From NCBI RefSeq assembly GCF_001613405.1, contig NZ_BDCH01000037.1:32459-96458 (forward strand): DNA of 64,000 bases. The letters are read 5' to 3'. Positions 25,562 through 33,638 of the stretch are shown in pieces. Each line of letters begins with the position of its first letter. Within the stretch, counting starts at the first letter, position 1. A program made the translations under genes and the position numbers. The DNA comes from Nocardia crassostreae. Its GTDB lineage: Bacteria; Actinomycetota; Actinomycetes; Mycobacteriales; Mycobacteriaceae. A model generated the notes under the pieces. It did not search any database, was not told the origin of the DNA, and was given only the letters and a program-made list of their open reading frames with translations.

Positions 25562-25891
25562 ATGAAATTCCGGCCAACCGCGATCGGCTACGTCCGATCC
25601 GACATCAGCGGCGTGCGGCAAGCATGGGATGAAGCAGAGGTTCGGAGCATGGCTGCGCTGCGCGGCTTCGACTTCGCGAAGATGATCGTCATCGACGGCC
25701 GGACCGGGAAGCCGTTACTCGCGGGGCTGAAGGTCACGATCGCGCGCATCCGGGCCGAAGCCGTATTCGTGCCGAACGCAATGCATTTCGAGGCAGCAAC
25801 CGTGCCACGAGATCTCCGGCGGTTGGTGGACGTGTTCACCGTATGTCCCGAAAACGCCTTTACGCGGACCGGTCCCGATGAACAGCGATGA
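25562..25891 (+). CDS. Hypothetical protein with resolvase-N-like pattern
   Basis: 109 residues. The AIGYVRSD start, central DFAKMIVID strand, and AEAVFVPNAMHF/DVFTVCPE segments follow a small actinobacterial family whose fold resembles the serine-recombinase N-terminal domain, but the catalytic Ser/Arg pattern is incomplete and there is no DNA-binding domain. A recombinase activity is therefore not supported. It is divergent from the Scr1 gene and its 3' end overlaps the next gene by 14 nt. It belongs to the small accessory island. Confidence 0.6.
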   Translation: MKFRPTAIGYVRSDISGVRQAWDEAEVRSMAALRGFDFAKMIVIDGRTGKPLLAGLKVTIARIRAEAVFVPNAMHFEAATVPRDLRRLVDVFTVCPENAFTRTGPDEQR

Positions 25892-26102
25892 CGTACGCGC
25901 GCTGATCGGTGACGAACGGCCCGCCGGTTGGGTTCAGTACCACGACGGGTCATGGGCGCCCGTCTGGCAGGACGGGCGCATCGGCCCTTCCCTCACGATC
26001 TCGCAGCTGATCAACCTTGCCGCCGATGACCGGGAACTGGTGGCGGAGCCTACTCGCGAAATGCCGCCACCAGTTCCCGGTGATCGGTTGTCCAGCTGTT
26101 GA
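25878..26102 (+). CDS. Small hypothetical protein
   Basis: 74 residues. It contains a WVQYHDGSWAPVWQDGRIGPSL segment (only landmark residues W20, W27 and W31 region are meaningful) that looks like a small beta hairpin rich in Trp. It overlaps the preceding gene by 14 nt, so the two are probably coupled. I recognise no domain. Confidence 0.5.
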   Translation: MNSDDVRALIGDERPAGWVQYHDGSWAPVWQDGRIGPSLTISQLINLAADDRELVAEPTREMPPPVPGDRLSSC

Positions 26103-26166
26103 CGCCCGCCGTCGAGGCATCACGACGGCCTAATTCTGCTGCTGCACTCTACTTCTGGGAGTTTTC

Positions 26167-26364
26167 GTGTCCATGGTTGCTCAGTTCGTAGTTGTTGCGC
26201 TGTCCTACATTGGGATCGTTGCCGTCACCTGGTGGGGAGTCTCCGTCGGCGGATCGGACCTGGCGCCCATTCCTGACGAGGCTCTCCTCCTCGCCGACGT
26301 CCACACATTCCATCGCGTCCCCATCCACAATCTGCACCGCAGACGTGGGCGGCACCGCGCCTAA
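26167..26364 (+). CDS. Small single-TM hypothetical protein
   Basis: 65 residues from GTG, with GGGAG 9 nt upstream. One transmembrane helix (about 4-25, FVVVALSYIGIVAVTWWGV) precedes a short tail that becomes Arg/His-rich. The basic tail may be an accident of frame near the island edge. Function unknown. Confidence 0.4.
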   Translation: MSMVAQFVVVALSYIGIVAVTWWGVSVGGSDLAPIPDEALLLADVHTFHRVPIHNLHRRRGRHRA

Positions 26365-26372
26365 CGGCGGTT

Positions 26373-26403
26373 TCTATCCGATGCACGCCACCGTGAACTA
26401 GCG
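26373..26403 (+). repeat. Right copy of the 31-bp repeat
   Basis: 27 of 31 positions match 24131-24161. It includes the stop codon complement of the SnoaL-like gene (26398-26400) at its right end. Sequence before the repeat is unrelated in the two copies, so homology is confined to this short block. Confidence 0.6.
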
Positions 26404-26805
26404 TCCGATGGCGAGCGGCCGATGGCGGCCGAGGACGGTGCGGTGGGCGATCCGCCAGCCGCCAGGTCCCCGGGTGACCGTGTCGTCGTAGACGACGCTG
26501 CGGGCAGTGCCGTCCGCGCTGATGCCGATGCCCTTGGACCGGACCCGGACGGTCCCGTCTCGGTCCTGTGTGACAACGACATTCGTGATGTGATGGCCGA
26601 CCGGGTTGAGATCGCCGAGCGCGAGCGCGGCGTCCCGGATGGCCGCCAGGCCGTACAGCGATACCATACCGAGGTCGGCCAGGTCGTAGACGATATCGTC
26701 GGTGAAGAGCTGGTCCAGCCGATCGAGCTCGCCGGAATCCATGAAATGTCCGTGCTGTGAGAGCAATTCGGTGATATCGAGGCGGTCCTGCAAGGAAAGC
26801 GCCAT
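26398..26805 (-). CDS. SnoaL-like (NTF2-fold) protein
   Basis: 135 residues. The NTF2-like fold is suggested by the N-terminal helix DITELLSQHGHFMDSGELDRL, LFTDDIVYDL, and HHITNVVV ... GGWRIAHRTV at the end. Such proteins include polyketide cyclases, limonene-epoxide hydrolase-like enzymes and many binding proteins. The ATG before ALSLQD has AGGGG upstream. It is divergent from a TetR gene with a palindrome between them, so it is the likely repression target. The substrate is unknown. Confidence 0.8.
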   Translation of the reverse strand: MALSLQDRLDITELLSQHGHFMDSGELDRLDQLFTDDIVYDLADLGMVSLYGLAAIRDAALALGDLNPVGHHITNVVVTQDRDGTVRVRSKGIGISADGTARSVVYDDTVTRGPGGWRIAHRTVLGRHRPLAIGR

Positions 26806-26873
26806 GGGTGACCCCTGTCCGCGAGCCGGACCGGCGATAAAATGAGGGATGGTCCGGTTATCCTCCACGGTAA

Positions 26874-26888
26874 CGGACTGTCAGTCCG
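26874..26888. promoter_or_regulatory. Palindromic operator between SnoaL and tetR genes
   Basis: CGGACTG-T-CAGTCCG is a perfect 7-bp inverted repeat in the divergent intergenic region, 17 nt before the TetR start. Its position and symmetry fit autoregulation by the TetR protein and control of the divergent SnoaL gene. Binding is inferred. Confidence 0.6.
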
Positions 26889-26905
26889 GTCAGCAAGAGT
26901 CGTTG

Positions 26906-27493
26906 GTGCCCTTGAATTCTCGTAACGCCGCGCAACGTCCTCTGCGCGCGGACGCTCGGCGCAACTACGAGCGGCTCCTGGACGAGGCGCGAAAAGTGTT
27001 CGCGGAGTCCGGAATCGACGCCTCGCTCGATGAGATCGCGCGGCGCGCGGGCGTCGCGAGCGGCACCCTCTACCGGCACTTCCCGACCCGCCTGGACCTG
27101 ATCGAAGCCGTGCTGGGCGAGGGCGTCGCGGAGCTGGCCGCCCTCGGCCGCGAACTCCGCGGCGAACCGGATTCCGCTGCGGCGGTGGCGATGTGGCTGC
27201 GCACCGCCGTCGGCCACGCCCTCGGCTTCCGCGGTCTGTCCGCGGCGGTGCTGAATTCGGCGCTCGACGGCGGGCCGGAACTGGTCGCGCGGTGGCATGC
27301 CGAGATGTTCGAGGTCGGCGGCGCACTGCTCGACAAGGCGCGAACCGACGGGGTCGTGACCGCGGCCGTGGCCGATGCCGACGTCCTCCGGATGATCGGC
27401 GGCATCGCCTGGGCCGCCCAGCAGGCTCCCGACCCGCGGGCTCGGGCCGAAGCCCTGCTGGACATCCTGCTCAGGGCGTTGGGCCCCGACTGA
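26906..27493 (+). CDS. TetR-family transcriptional regulator
   Basis: 195 residues. The TetR_N helix-turn-helix is clear: NYERLLDEARKVFAESG (about 16-32), LDEIARRAGVASGTLYRHFPTR (about 37-58; key residues G45, T50, Y52, H54). The C-terminal ligand domain (about 75-195) is the TetR_C_33-like type. GTG 26906 was chosen; TTG 26903 is possible. A palindromic operator lies just upstream. It is convergent with the hotdog dehydratase (6-nt gap). Ligand unknown. Confidence 0.88.
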   Translation: MPLNSRNAAQRPLRADARRNYERLLDEARKVFAESGIDASLDEIARRAGVASGTLYRHFPTRLDLIEAVLGEGVAELAALGRELRGEPDSAAAVAMWLRTAVGHALGFRGLSAAVLNSALDGGPELVARWHAEMFEVGGALLDKARTDGVVTAAVADADVLRMIGGIAWAAQQAPDPRARAEALLDILLRALGPD

Positions 27494-27499
27494 TCCGGA

Positions 27500-28546
27500 T
27501 CAGGACAGGCGGACTTCGGCGACGGCGCGGCCGAAGAGCTTCTTGCCGTCCGAGGTGGCGCCGAGAACGACTGTGGCGGCGCCGGTTTCGGGGTTCACCG
27601 ACTTCACCTTGCTGGTGAATTCGACAATGGTGGGGGCGGTCGGCTCGACGGGGACGAAGCCGGACATGCGGACGCTGAACTTGGTCAGGGCGGACGGATC
27701 GCCGAGCCAGGAGGTCAGGTAAGCGGCGGTCAGGCCCATGGTCAGCATGCCGTGCGCGACCACGGTCGGCAGGCCGACCAGATTGGCGGCGGTATCGCTG
27801 AAGTGGATGGGGTTCGGGTCACCGGAGACCCCGGCGTAGTTGACCAGGTCGCCGCGGGTGACGGGCACCTTGGCGGCGGGGAGCTCGGCGCCGGGGGCCA
27901 CGGTGGCGACGGTCGGGACGGTGTGCACCGGAAGGGGCGCGGCGGGGGCCGGGAAGTCGGCCACCTCGTCGGGGGCCAGCAGGATGAGATCGCTCGGGGC
28001 CTCGGACAGGCCGTCGGCGACGTGGCCGTGCATGACCACGCCCGCGACCGTCTGCACGGTGTCCGGATCGATCTCGACGCCCTTGCGGGCCACGATGGTG
28101 GTCGTCGAGACCAGCACCGGTAGTCGCTCGACATCGGCCAGGGTCACCTTGATGGTGATGAAGTCGTTGTCGCCGTAGCTGCGGATGTTCTCCACCACCA
28201 CGTCCACCGAGAGACGGTCACCCGCCAGCACGGGGCGGTAGTACTCGAAGATCTGATCGGTCTGCAGGATCTGCGAGACGTCGTATTCGGTGAGTACGGT
28301 GCCGATCAGCGCGCGGGTGGTGGCGGCGCCGATGACGGAGGCGAAGGTCGGGGACGCCAGCAGGGCGTCGTAGCCCAGCGTCGCCGCATTCGCCTCGTGG
28401 TGGTGGGCGGGGTGATCGCAGCGCACGGCGCGAGCGAATTCCCGGATCTTCTCGCGGCCGACGTCGTAGTGATCACGGACTCGAAAGTGCCGACCGACCA
28501 GTTCGGTGGCGGTGGTGGCGGTGACCGCCTCTGCCGTCTCCGGCAT
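27500..28546 (-). CDS. Double-hotdog MaoC-type (3R)-hydroxyacyl dehydratase
   Basis: 348 residues with two hotdog domains: an N-terminal MaoC_dehydrat_N-like half (about 12-155) and a C-terminal MaoC half (about 205-345). The hydratase-2 signature YAGVSGDPNPIHFSD (about 230-244) carries the catalytic Asp and His, followed by VAHGMLTMGL. These enzymes hydrate or dehydrate (3R)-hydroxyacyl-CoA or -ACP; mycobacterial relatives include HadAB-type and Htd proteins. ATG 28546 has AGGGAG upstream. It stands alone downstream of purA. Chain-length specificity cannot be read. Confidence 0.88.
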   Translation of the reverse strand: MPETAEAVTATTATELVGRHFRVRDHYDVGREKIREFARAVRCDHPAHHHEANAATLGYDALLASPTFASVIGAATTRALIGTVLTEYDVSQILQTDQIFEYYRPVLAGDRLSVDVVVENIRSYGDNDFITIKVTLADVERLPVLVSTTTIVARKGVEIDPDTVQTVAGVVMHGHVADGLSEAPSDLILLAPDEVADFPAPAAPLPVHTVPTVATVAPGAELPAAKVPVTRGDLVNYAGVSGDPNPIHFSDTAANLVGLPTVVAHGMLTMGLTAAYLTSWLGDPSALTKFSVRMSGFVPVEPTAPTIVEFTSKVKSVNPETGAATVVLGATSDGKKLFGRAVAEVRLS

Positions 28547-28751
28547 GGTTTTCTGCTCCCTGCATTCGAAATCTGGTGGGCCCACGCCACTTCCGTGTCC
28601 ACACAACACAACGGCAGGGGAGCCGCCATGGCGCGGACGTGCCGTCGTGGCTGGCCCAGACAATCCGGGCCATGCTACCGGCGCACAGGTCTGTTGACCA
28701 GGTCTTTGTGACCTTCATCGCGGCAGTCCGGGCCGCCCGGGACCGCCGCGA

Positions 28752-28794
28752 AACGACTCGAGCCCACCGCCGGGGGCAGTGGGCGCGAGTCGTT
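28752..28794 (-). terminator. Strong hairpin terminator after purA
   Basis: AACGACTCGAGCCCAC (28752-28767) pairs with GTGGGCGCGAGTCGTT (28779-28794), 15 of 16 bp, with an 11-nt loop. It lies 30 nt beyond the purA stop on the minus strand and separates purA from the dehydratase gene. The remaining gap 28547-28823 shows nothing else I can assign. Confidence 0.75.
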
Positions 28795-28823
28795 CCGTGC
28801 GGCTTCCGCGACGGTTCGCGGAT

Positions 28824-30113
28824 TCAGCTCAGGATGTCGTGGCGGACGATGGTCTGGTCGCGGCCGGGGCCGACGCCGATGCAGGAGACGCGGGCGCCGG
28901 ATAGTTCCTCGAGGCGCTTGACGTAGGCCTGGGCATTGACGGGGAGCTCCTCGAAGGTGCGCGCCCCCGAGATGTCCTCCCACCAGCCCGGCATCTCTTC
29001 GTAGATCGGCTTGGCGTGGTGGAATTCGGTCTGGGTGGTCGGCATCTGCTCGACGCGTTCGCCGTCGATCTCGTAGGCGACGCAGATCGGGACCGTCTCC
29101 AGGCTGGAGAGCACGTCCAGCTTGGTGAGGAAGTAGTCGGTGATGCCGTTGACGCGGGTGGCGTAGCGGGCGATCACGGCGTCGAACCAGCCGGTGCGGC
29201 GGGCGCGGCCGGTGGTGACACCGACCTCGCCGCCGGTCTTGGCCAGATAGGTGCCCGACTTGTCGAAGAGCTCGGTCGGGAACGGGCCGGAGCCGACGCG
29301 GGTGGTGTAGGCCTTCAGGATGCCCAGCACGGTGTTGATCTTGTTGGGGCCCACGCCCGCACCGACGGCCGCACCGCCGGAGGTCGGGTTGGAGGAGGTC
29401 ACGTACGGGTAGGTGCCGTGGTCGACATCCAGCAGGGTGCCCTGCGAACCCTCCAGCAGCACAGTCTCTCCCGCTTCGAGAGCCTGGTTGAGCAGCAGCC
29501 GGGTGTCGGCGATGCGGTGCTTGAAGCCCTCGGCCTTGGTGAGCACCTCGTCCACGACCTGCTGCGGATCCAGGGCGCGGCGGTTGTAGATCTTCACCAG
29601 CACCTGGTTCTTGAATTCCAGGGCGGCTTCGACCTTCTGGGTGAGGATCTTCTCGTCCAGCACATCGGCCACGCGCACGCCGACGCGAGCCACCTTGTCC
29701 TGGTAGCAGGGTCCGATACCGCGGCCCGTGGTGCCGATCTTCTTGTTGCCCAAGAAGCGTTCGGTGACCTTATCGATGGCCACGTGGTACGGCATGATCA
29801 GGTGCGCGTCGGTCGACAGCAGCAGGCGGGAGGTGTCCACGCCGCGCTCTTCCAGGCCCGCGAGTTCGGCCAGTAGTACGCCCGGATCGATGACGACGCC
29901 ATTGCCGATGACGTTGGTCACAGCGGGGGTGAGGATGCCGGAGGGGATGAGGTGCAGGGCGAAGCTCTCGCCATTGGGCAGCACCACGGTGTGACCCGCA
30001 TTGTTGCCGCCCTGGTACCGGACCACCCATTGGACCCGGTCACCCAGCAGATCGGTTGCCTTGCCTTTGCCCTCGTCGCCCCACTGGGCGCCGATCAGCA
30101 CGATTGCCGGCAT
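28824..30113 (-). CDS. purA: Adenylosuccinate synthetase
   Basis: 429 residues, the usual length. It joins IMP and aspartate using GTP, the first committed step to AMP. The N-terminal GTP-binding loop AIVLIGAQWGDEGKGK (3-18) with catalytic D13 and the loop NNAGHT with H41 are present. KIGTTGRGIGPCYQDK (about 130-145) and TTGRARRTGW (about 300-309) complete the IMP/Asp sites. The ATG has GGAG upstream. A TAGACT hexamer at 30193-30198 (minus) may be its -10. The Rv0357c position matches. Confidence 0.98.
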   Translation of the reverse strand: MPAIVLIGAQWGDEGKGKATDLLGDRVQWVVRYQGGNNAGHTVVLPNGESFALHLIPSGILTPAVTNVIGNGVVIDPGVLLAELAGLEERGVDTSRLLLSTDAHLIMPYHVAIDKVTERFLGNKKIGTTGRGIGPCYQDKVARVGVRVADVLDEKILTQKVEAALEFKNQVLVKIYNRRALDPQQVVDEVLTKAEGFKHRIADTRLLLNQALEAGETVLLEGSQGTLLDVDHGTYPYVTSSNPTSGGAAVGAGVGPNKINTVLGILKAYTTRVGSGPFPTELFDKSGTYLAKTGGEVGVTTGRARRTGWFDAVIARYATRVNGITDYFLTKLDVLSSLETVPICVAYEIDGERVEQMPTTQTEFHHAKPIYEEMPGWWEDISGARTFEELPVNAQAYVKRLEELSGARVSCIGVGPGRDQTIVRHDILS

Positions 30114-30386
30114 CTTGGAGTCTCCTACGGGTTCGACGCGCAACATCGGTGATGCTGCAGCTACCCGCCGTCAGAAGGCGGTGGCCGGAGGCACAGTCTA
30201 ATAGATGCTCGAATACCTCCAGGTGCACGGCCCGGCACCGGACGAACCCGACGTAACGGATGGGTCGCGCACGGGGCGCGGCAAATCCAACGGGGCTATG
30301 GTGACACGGGGAGACGGACCGGCACGGGGGTCCGGCAGCGAGCGCAGCGAGGCGATGGAGTTGGCCCAGAGGAGGGTGTACGGCAG

Positions 30387-31046
30387 TTGAGTACCCATGT
30401 TCTCCGCTGCGACGGCGCGCCGGTACCGATCGCCCTGGCCGCTCTGCCGCTCACCCAGACCGCGGCCATTCCGGACACCGATGATCTGGACGAGCTGCTG
30501 CCCGTCATGGCCGCCGACAGCCTGCCCCGATTGATCGTCCTCGGCGAGGATGCCGGGCTGGCAGCGGTTCTCACGCATCTGATGCGCACCGAACGACTCG
30601 GCGTGGAGATCGGCTTCGTGCCCGTGGACCGGACCTACGGCTCGCGCGCCTATCAGACCGGCACCGGCAATGGCGCCGCCAAGCGCGCGCTCGAGGGCAA
30701 GGCCATGGAAACCCCCCTGATTCGCGACGACACCGGCAAGGTGCTCATCGGCCGCGCCACCATCGTGGGCCCGCGCGGGGAGAAGCTCGAGGGCGAGGCC
30801 TACGTCGACGACACGCGGCTGTTCACCGGAAAGGTGGCGGCCCTGCATATTTCACCCATGCTGGAGATGCCCGGCCTGCATGCCACCGTGCAGCGCGGGC
30901 TGCGCAAGAAGCGCTGGGTCGAGGGGCGGGCCATGCAGCTGGGCACGCGCGGCGGCGTGGTGACCAGCGACGGCATCACCACCGACAAGATCGTGCCGCG
31001 CTCCACCTTCTACCGGCACCACGAGCCGTGGATGCTGGTCCGATGA
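30387..31046 (+). CDS. Conserved actinobacterial protein (Rv0358-like)
   Basis: 219 residues from TTG, with GAGGAGGG ending 8 nt upstream. No known catalytic motif is visible. The sequence has a Rossmann-like start (LPRLIVLGEDAGLAAVLTHL at about 46-65) and a diacylglycerol-kinase-catalytic-like late region (LHATVQRGLRKKRWVEGR and GVVTSDGI), reminiscent of lipid-kinase C-terminal beta sandwiches. It overlaps the M50 protease by 4 nt and is divergent from purA, as Rv0358-Rv0359 are. Sequence 30114-30386 upstream holds divergent promoters and a CAGCGAGCGCAGCGAGG repeat-like stretch. Function unknown. Confidence 0.7.
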   Translation: MSTHVLRCDGAPVPIALAALPLTQTAAIPDTDDLDELLPVMAADSLPRLIVLGEDAGLAAVLTHLMRTERLGVEIGFVPVDRTYGSRAYQTGTGNGAAKRALEGKAMETPLIRDDTGKVLIGRATIVGPRGEKLEGEAYVDDTRLFTGKVAALHISPMLEMPGLHATVQRGLRKKRWVEGRAMQLGTRGGVVTSDGITTDKIVPRSTFYRHHEPWMLVR

Positions 31047-31822
31047 ACTCTCCACGCGCCATCGGCCGGGCCGGTGCGGTGCGCCCCAGTCCCGTATTCC
31101 TGCTCGTCGTCGCGATCACCGTGGCGGGCGGGGCGCTCGCCTGGAATGCCGACTTGTTCTCGCGCTGGGCGCAATTCGGCGTCTTCGTCATGGTGGTGGC
31201 GGGCTGGATCCTCTCGGTCTGCCTGCACGAGTTCGCGCACGCGTACGTGGGGTGGCGGGCCGGGGACCGCGAGGTCGAGATGCGCGGGTATCTGACCTTG
31301 AACCCGCTCAAGTACAGCCATCCGCTGCTGTCGATCGTGCTGCCGGTGGTGTTCATCGCGCTCGGCGGCTTCGGCCTGCCCGGCGGGGCGGTGTACGTGC
31401 ACTCGCACAACTTCAGCCCGCGCACACAGCGCATGCTCAGTGGCGCGGGACCGGCGGTGAACGCGGTGTGCGCCGTCGTGCTGCTGATGATCGTCAAGCT
31501 GTTCGGCAGCGACGAATCGCATGCCGCGTTCTGGTTCGGGCTGAGTTTCCTTGCCTTCCTGCAGATCACGGCGACCATCCTGAATCTGATCCCGATCCCG
31601 GGCACCGACGGCTACGGGATCCTGGAGCCGTCGCTGAGCTATCAGACGCGGCGCTCGCTGGATCAGATCAAGCCGTACGGGATTCTGCTGCTGGTGGCGC
31701 TGCTGTTCGTGCCGGAGCTGAATCAGTTGTTCTTCAACGCGATTCACGCGCTGTTCGATCTGTCGGGCGTACCGTCGCTGTGGCCGGGCTACGGCGGCTC
31801 GCTGACCCGGTTCTGGCTCTGA
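31043..31822 (+). CDS. M50-family site-2-type membrane metalloprotease (Rv0359-like)
   Basis: 259 residues with about six transmembrane helices. HEFAH (62-66) supplies two zinc ligands and the catalytic Glu; D189 in PIPGTDGYGIL is the third ligand (NxxPxxPxDG type). No PDZ domain is present, so it is the short class. Site-2 proteases cut transmembrane anchors, such as anti-sigma factors; no target is evident here. The ATG overlaps the stop of the preceding gene (ATGA). A perfect hairpin follows. Confidence 0.9.
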   Translation: MNSPRAIGRAGAVRPSPVFLLVVAITVAGGALAWNADLFSRWAQFGVFVMVVAGWILSVCLHEFAHAYVGWRAGDREVEMRGYLTLNPLKYSHPLLSIVLPVVFIALGGFGLPGGAVYVHSHNFSPRTQRMLSGAGPAVNAVCAVVLLMIVKLFGSDESHAAFWFGLSFLAFLQITATILNLIPIPGTDGYGILEPSLSYQTRRSLDQIKPYGILLLVALLFVPELNQLFFNAIHALFDLSGVPSLWPGYGGSLTRFWL

Positions 31823-31842
31823 AATCCGCTTCCGGCAAGGTA

Positions 31843-31873
31843 AAAGCCGGGCTACCCCTCCGAGCCCGGCTTT
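31843..31873 (+). terminator. Perfect intrinsic-type hairpin between convergent genes
   Basis: AAAGCCGGGCT (31843-31853) / AGCCCGGCTTT (31863-31873) is a perfect 11-bp stem with a 9-nt loop. The A/T ends give it some terminator character in both directions. It serves the M50 protease gene and perhaps the FUSC gene. Confidence 0.85.
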
Positions 31874-31909
31874 GATATCGAACGGTATAGGCGCGCAAGC
31901 GCGTACACC

Positions 31910-31927
31910 CGAGTAGCGCGCTACTCG
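31910..31927 (-). terminator. 18-bp perfect palindrome after the FUSC gene
   Basis: CGAGTAGCGCGCTACTCG is fully self-complementary and lies 24 nt after the FUSC stop (minus). As RNA it can form only a small-loop hairpin of about 7 bp. It is a second candidate terminator in this convergent gap, or a protein-binding palindrome. Confidence 0.45.
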
Positions 31928-31951
31928 AAGATCAACATCAGCACGCGCGGA

Positions 31952-33103
31952 TCAGTCGATCGGTGTCACGTAGGGGTTCGGCACGGTCGGCGGGAGCAGG
32001 GCCATCGCGGACAGGCGGCGCATACCGCATACCTGCATGAGGTCCACCACGATGGAACGCAACTGCGCGAACACCACGTGCGCGGAGATACCCGCGCCCG
32101 TGACTAGATCCTTGGTCGCGCCCTTGCCGACCGAGCGCAGCACGCGGGTGGCCTCGGCGGCGGAGGGCTGCTCACCGGGATCGGCGAGCACGTACTTGCG
32201 CACCACCTCCACGGCCTGACCGAGCTTGCGGACCTCCTCGATCAATCGCGGGTCGAGGATCTCGTCGTCCTGTACCGCGCTGAGGGCGCGCCGCAGCAGG
32301 ACGCGGGTATTGCGGACCGCATTGTCGACCGGGTCGGCGGTGGCGCGCAGGGTTTCCAGGCGCTTGCGCGAATTCCAGTACATCGGGGAGATCCGGCTGA
32401 TCTCCGCGCCGCCCTCCAAGGTGTTGCGCAGCGCGTCGATGGGCGCCTGGGTCTTGCGCGCCGCCTCCAGGGCCGTCTTGATCTTGGCGGCATCGTGTTC
32501 GAGCAGACCGTCCGCGCATTCGGCCAGGGACTTGCTCACCACCGCGAGGATGTCGCCTTCCTGCTGCCGGGCGCGGCGCACCGGATGCAGCGGGAGCGCG
32601 GCCACCACCACGATGCCGACCAGCCCGCCGACCAGGGCGTCGATCATGCGCAGGCCGGAACCGGCGGTGTGCGGCGGAATGAGCGTGGCCACCAGCACGG
32701 CGGAGCTGGCCGCCTGCATGGTGATGACCGGGCCGCCGTCCAGGAAGACCGCGGCGCTCATGGCCGCCAGGACCAGCAGCGAGATCTGCCAGACGCCGGT
32801 GCCGAACTGGGAGACGAACAGATCGCCGATGCCGATGCCGACCGCGACGCCGACAATGAGCTCCACCGCCCAGCGCAGCCGGGCGCCGTAGGACACGCCG
32901 ATGGAGATCATGGCGGCCATGGGCGCGAAGAACGGCTGCGGATGGCCGATCACATTGTGGGCGATGAACCAGGCCACGCCCGCGCCGATGGCGCACTGCA
33001 GGATCGGCAGCAGCGAGGACCGGACGCGTTTACCGGCATTGCGCAGCCGCGCCGCGGTGGACTCTTTCGCGGCGTCGAAGGTTTCGGTTAGGCCACTGGT
33101 CAA
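31952..33103 (-). CDS. FUSC/aromatic-acid-exporter-like membrane protein
   Basis: 383 residues. Six hydrophobic segments in about 30-180 include the FUSC block PQPFFAPMAAMISIGVSYGARL; a long helical cytoplasmic region (about 190-383) follows. The family exports aromatic acids or is linked to fusaric acid resistance, but most actinobacterial members are uncharacterised. The TTG at 33103 lies 10 nt after the DUF3151 stop, so the two are co-transcribed. The start is uncertain; the frame extends further upstream inside the DUF3151 gene. Confidence 0.82.
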   Translation of the reverse strand: MTSGLTETFDAAKESTAARLRNAGKRVRSSLLPILQCAIGAGVAWFIAHNVIGHPQPFFAPMAAMISIGVSYGARLRWAVELIVGVAVGIGIGDLFVSQFGTGVWQISLLVLAAMSAAVFLDGGPVITMQAASSAVLVATLIPPHTAGSGLRMIDALVGGLVGIVVVAALPLHPVRRARQQEGDILAVVSKSLAECADGLLEHDAAKIKTALEAARKTQAPIDALRNTLEGGAEISRISPMYWNSRKRLETLRATADPVDNAVRNTRVLLRRALSAVQDDEILDPRLIEEVRKLGQAVEVVRKYVLADPGEQPSAAEATRVLRSVGKGATKDLVTGAGISAHVVFAQLRSIVVDLMQVCGMRRLSAMALLPPTVPNPYVTPID

Positions 33104-33113
33104 TGCGGGGAGC

Positions 33114-33557
33114 TCAGTCCAGGCCGAGCTCGCCCGCGGCGCGCGGATCGCAGTCCTCGAGCAGATCCAGGCAGCGCGCGTACTCGTCGGTCTCCCCGAT
33201 GGCGCGGGCGGCCTTCGCCAGCGCGCCGACACTGCGCAGGAACCCCTGATTCGGTTCGTGCGACCACGGCACCGGGCCGAAGCCCTTCCAGCCGTTGCGG
33301 CGCAACAGATCCAGGCCGCGGTGGTAACCGGTGCGCGCGAAGGCGTAGGCGGCGATGATGTCGTGATTCACATCGCTCTCGGCGGCCTCGCCCCGCGCCA
33401 GGGCCGCCTCCGCCAGGTAGGCCCAGGCGATCGACGCCGTCGGATGCGCGGCGGCGACCTGCACCGGATCTTGTTTCTCCAGCAGCGCGTCCTCCGCATC
33501 GGAGTTTTCGGGCAGGAGTACCGGCTGCGGTCCGAGCAGATCACCGAAGGAGGTCAT
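33114..33557 (-). CDS. DUF3151 protein (Rv0360c-like)
   Basis: 147 residues. The family pattern is clear: SFGDLLGPQPVLLPE at the start, AWAYLAEAAL near 48, AYAFARTGYHRGLDLLRRNGWKG near 72-94 and PWSHEPNQGFLR near 98-109. DUF3151 is confined to actinobacteria and has no known function; a TPR-like helical hairpin is likely. ATG 33557 was chosen. It is the first gene of a pair with FUSC and divergent from the Rv0361-like gene, as in M. tuberculosis. Confidence 0.88.
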   Translation of the reverse strand: MTSFGDLLGPQPVLLPENSDAEDALLEKQDPVQVAAAHPTASIAWAYLAEAALARGEAAESDVNHDIIAAYAFARTGYHRGLDLLRRNGWKGFGPVPWSHEPNQGFLRSVGALAKAARAIGETDEYARCLDLLEDCDPRAAGELGLD

Positions 33558-33638
33558 GCCGATCATTCTGCACCGACCGCTCGATTGCTCAGTAGGCTGA
33601 CCACCGAATCACAGTTCCGCCGAAGCGAGGGGTAGCGC

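Noticed and set aside
25562..25891. Serine recombinase for the island
   Set aside because: The N-terminal GYVRSD-like start suggests it, but the catalytic serine-arginine pattern and the DNA-binding domain are absent.
30205..30390. 61-codon plus-strand frame upstream of the Rv0358-like gene
   Set aside because: Low-complexity composition; it lies in the divergent promoter region and has no homologue I recognise. Its ATG may just be part of the promoter hexamer region.
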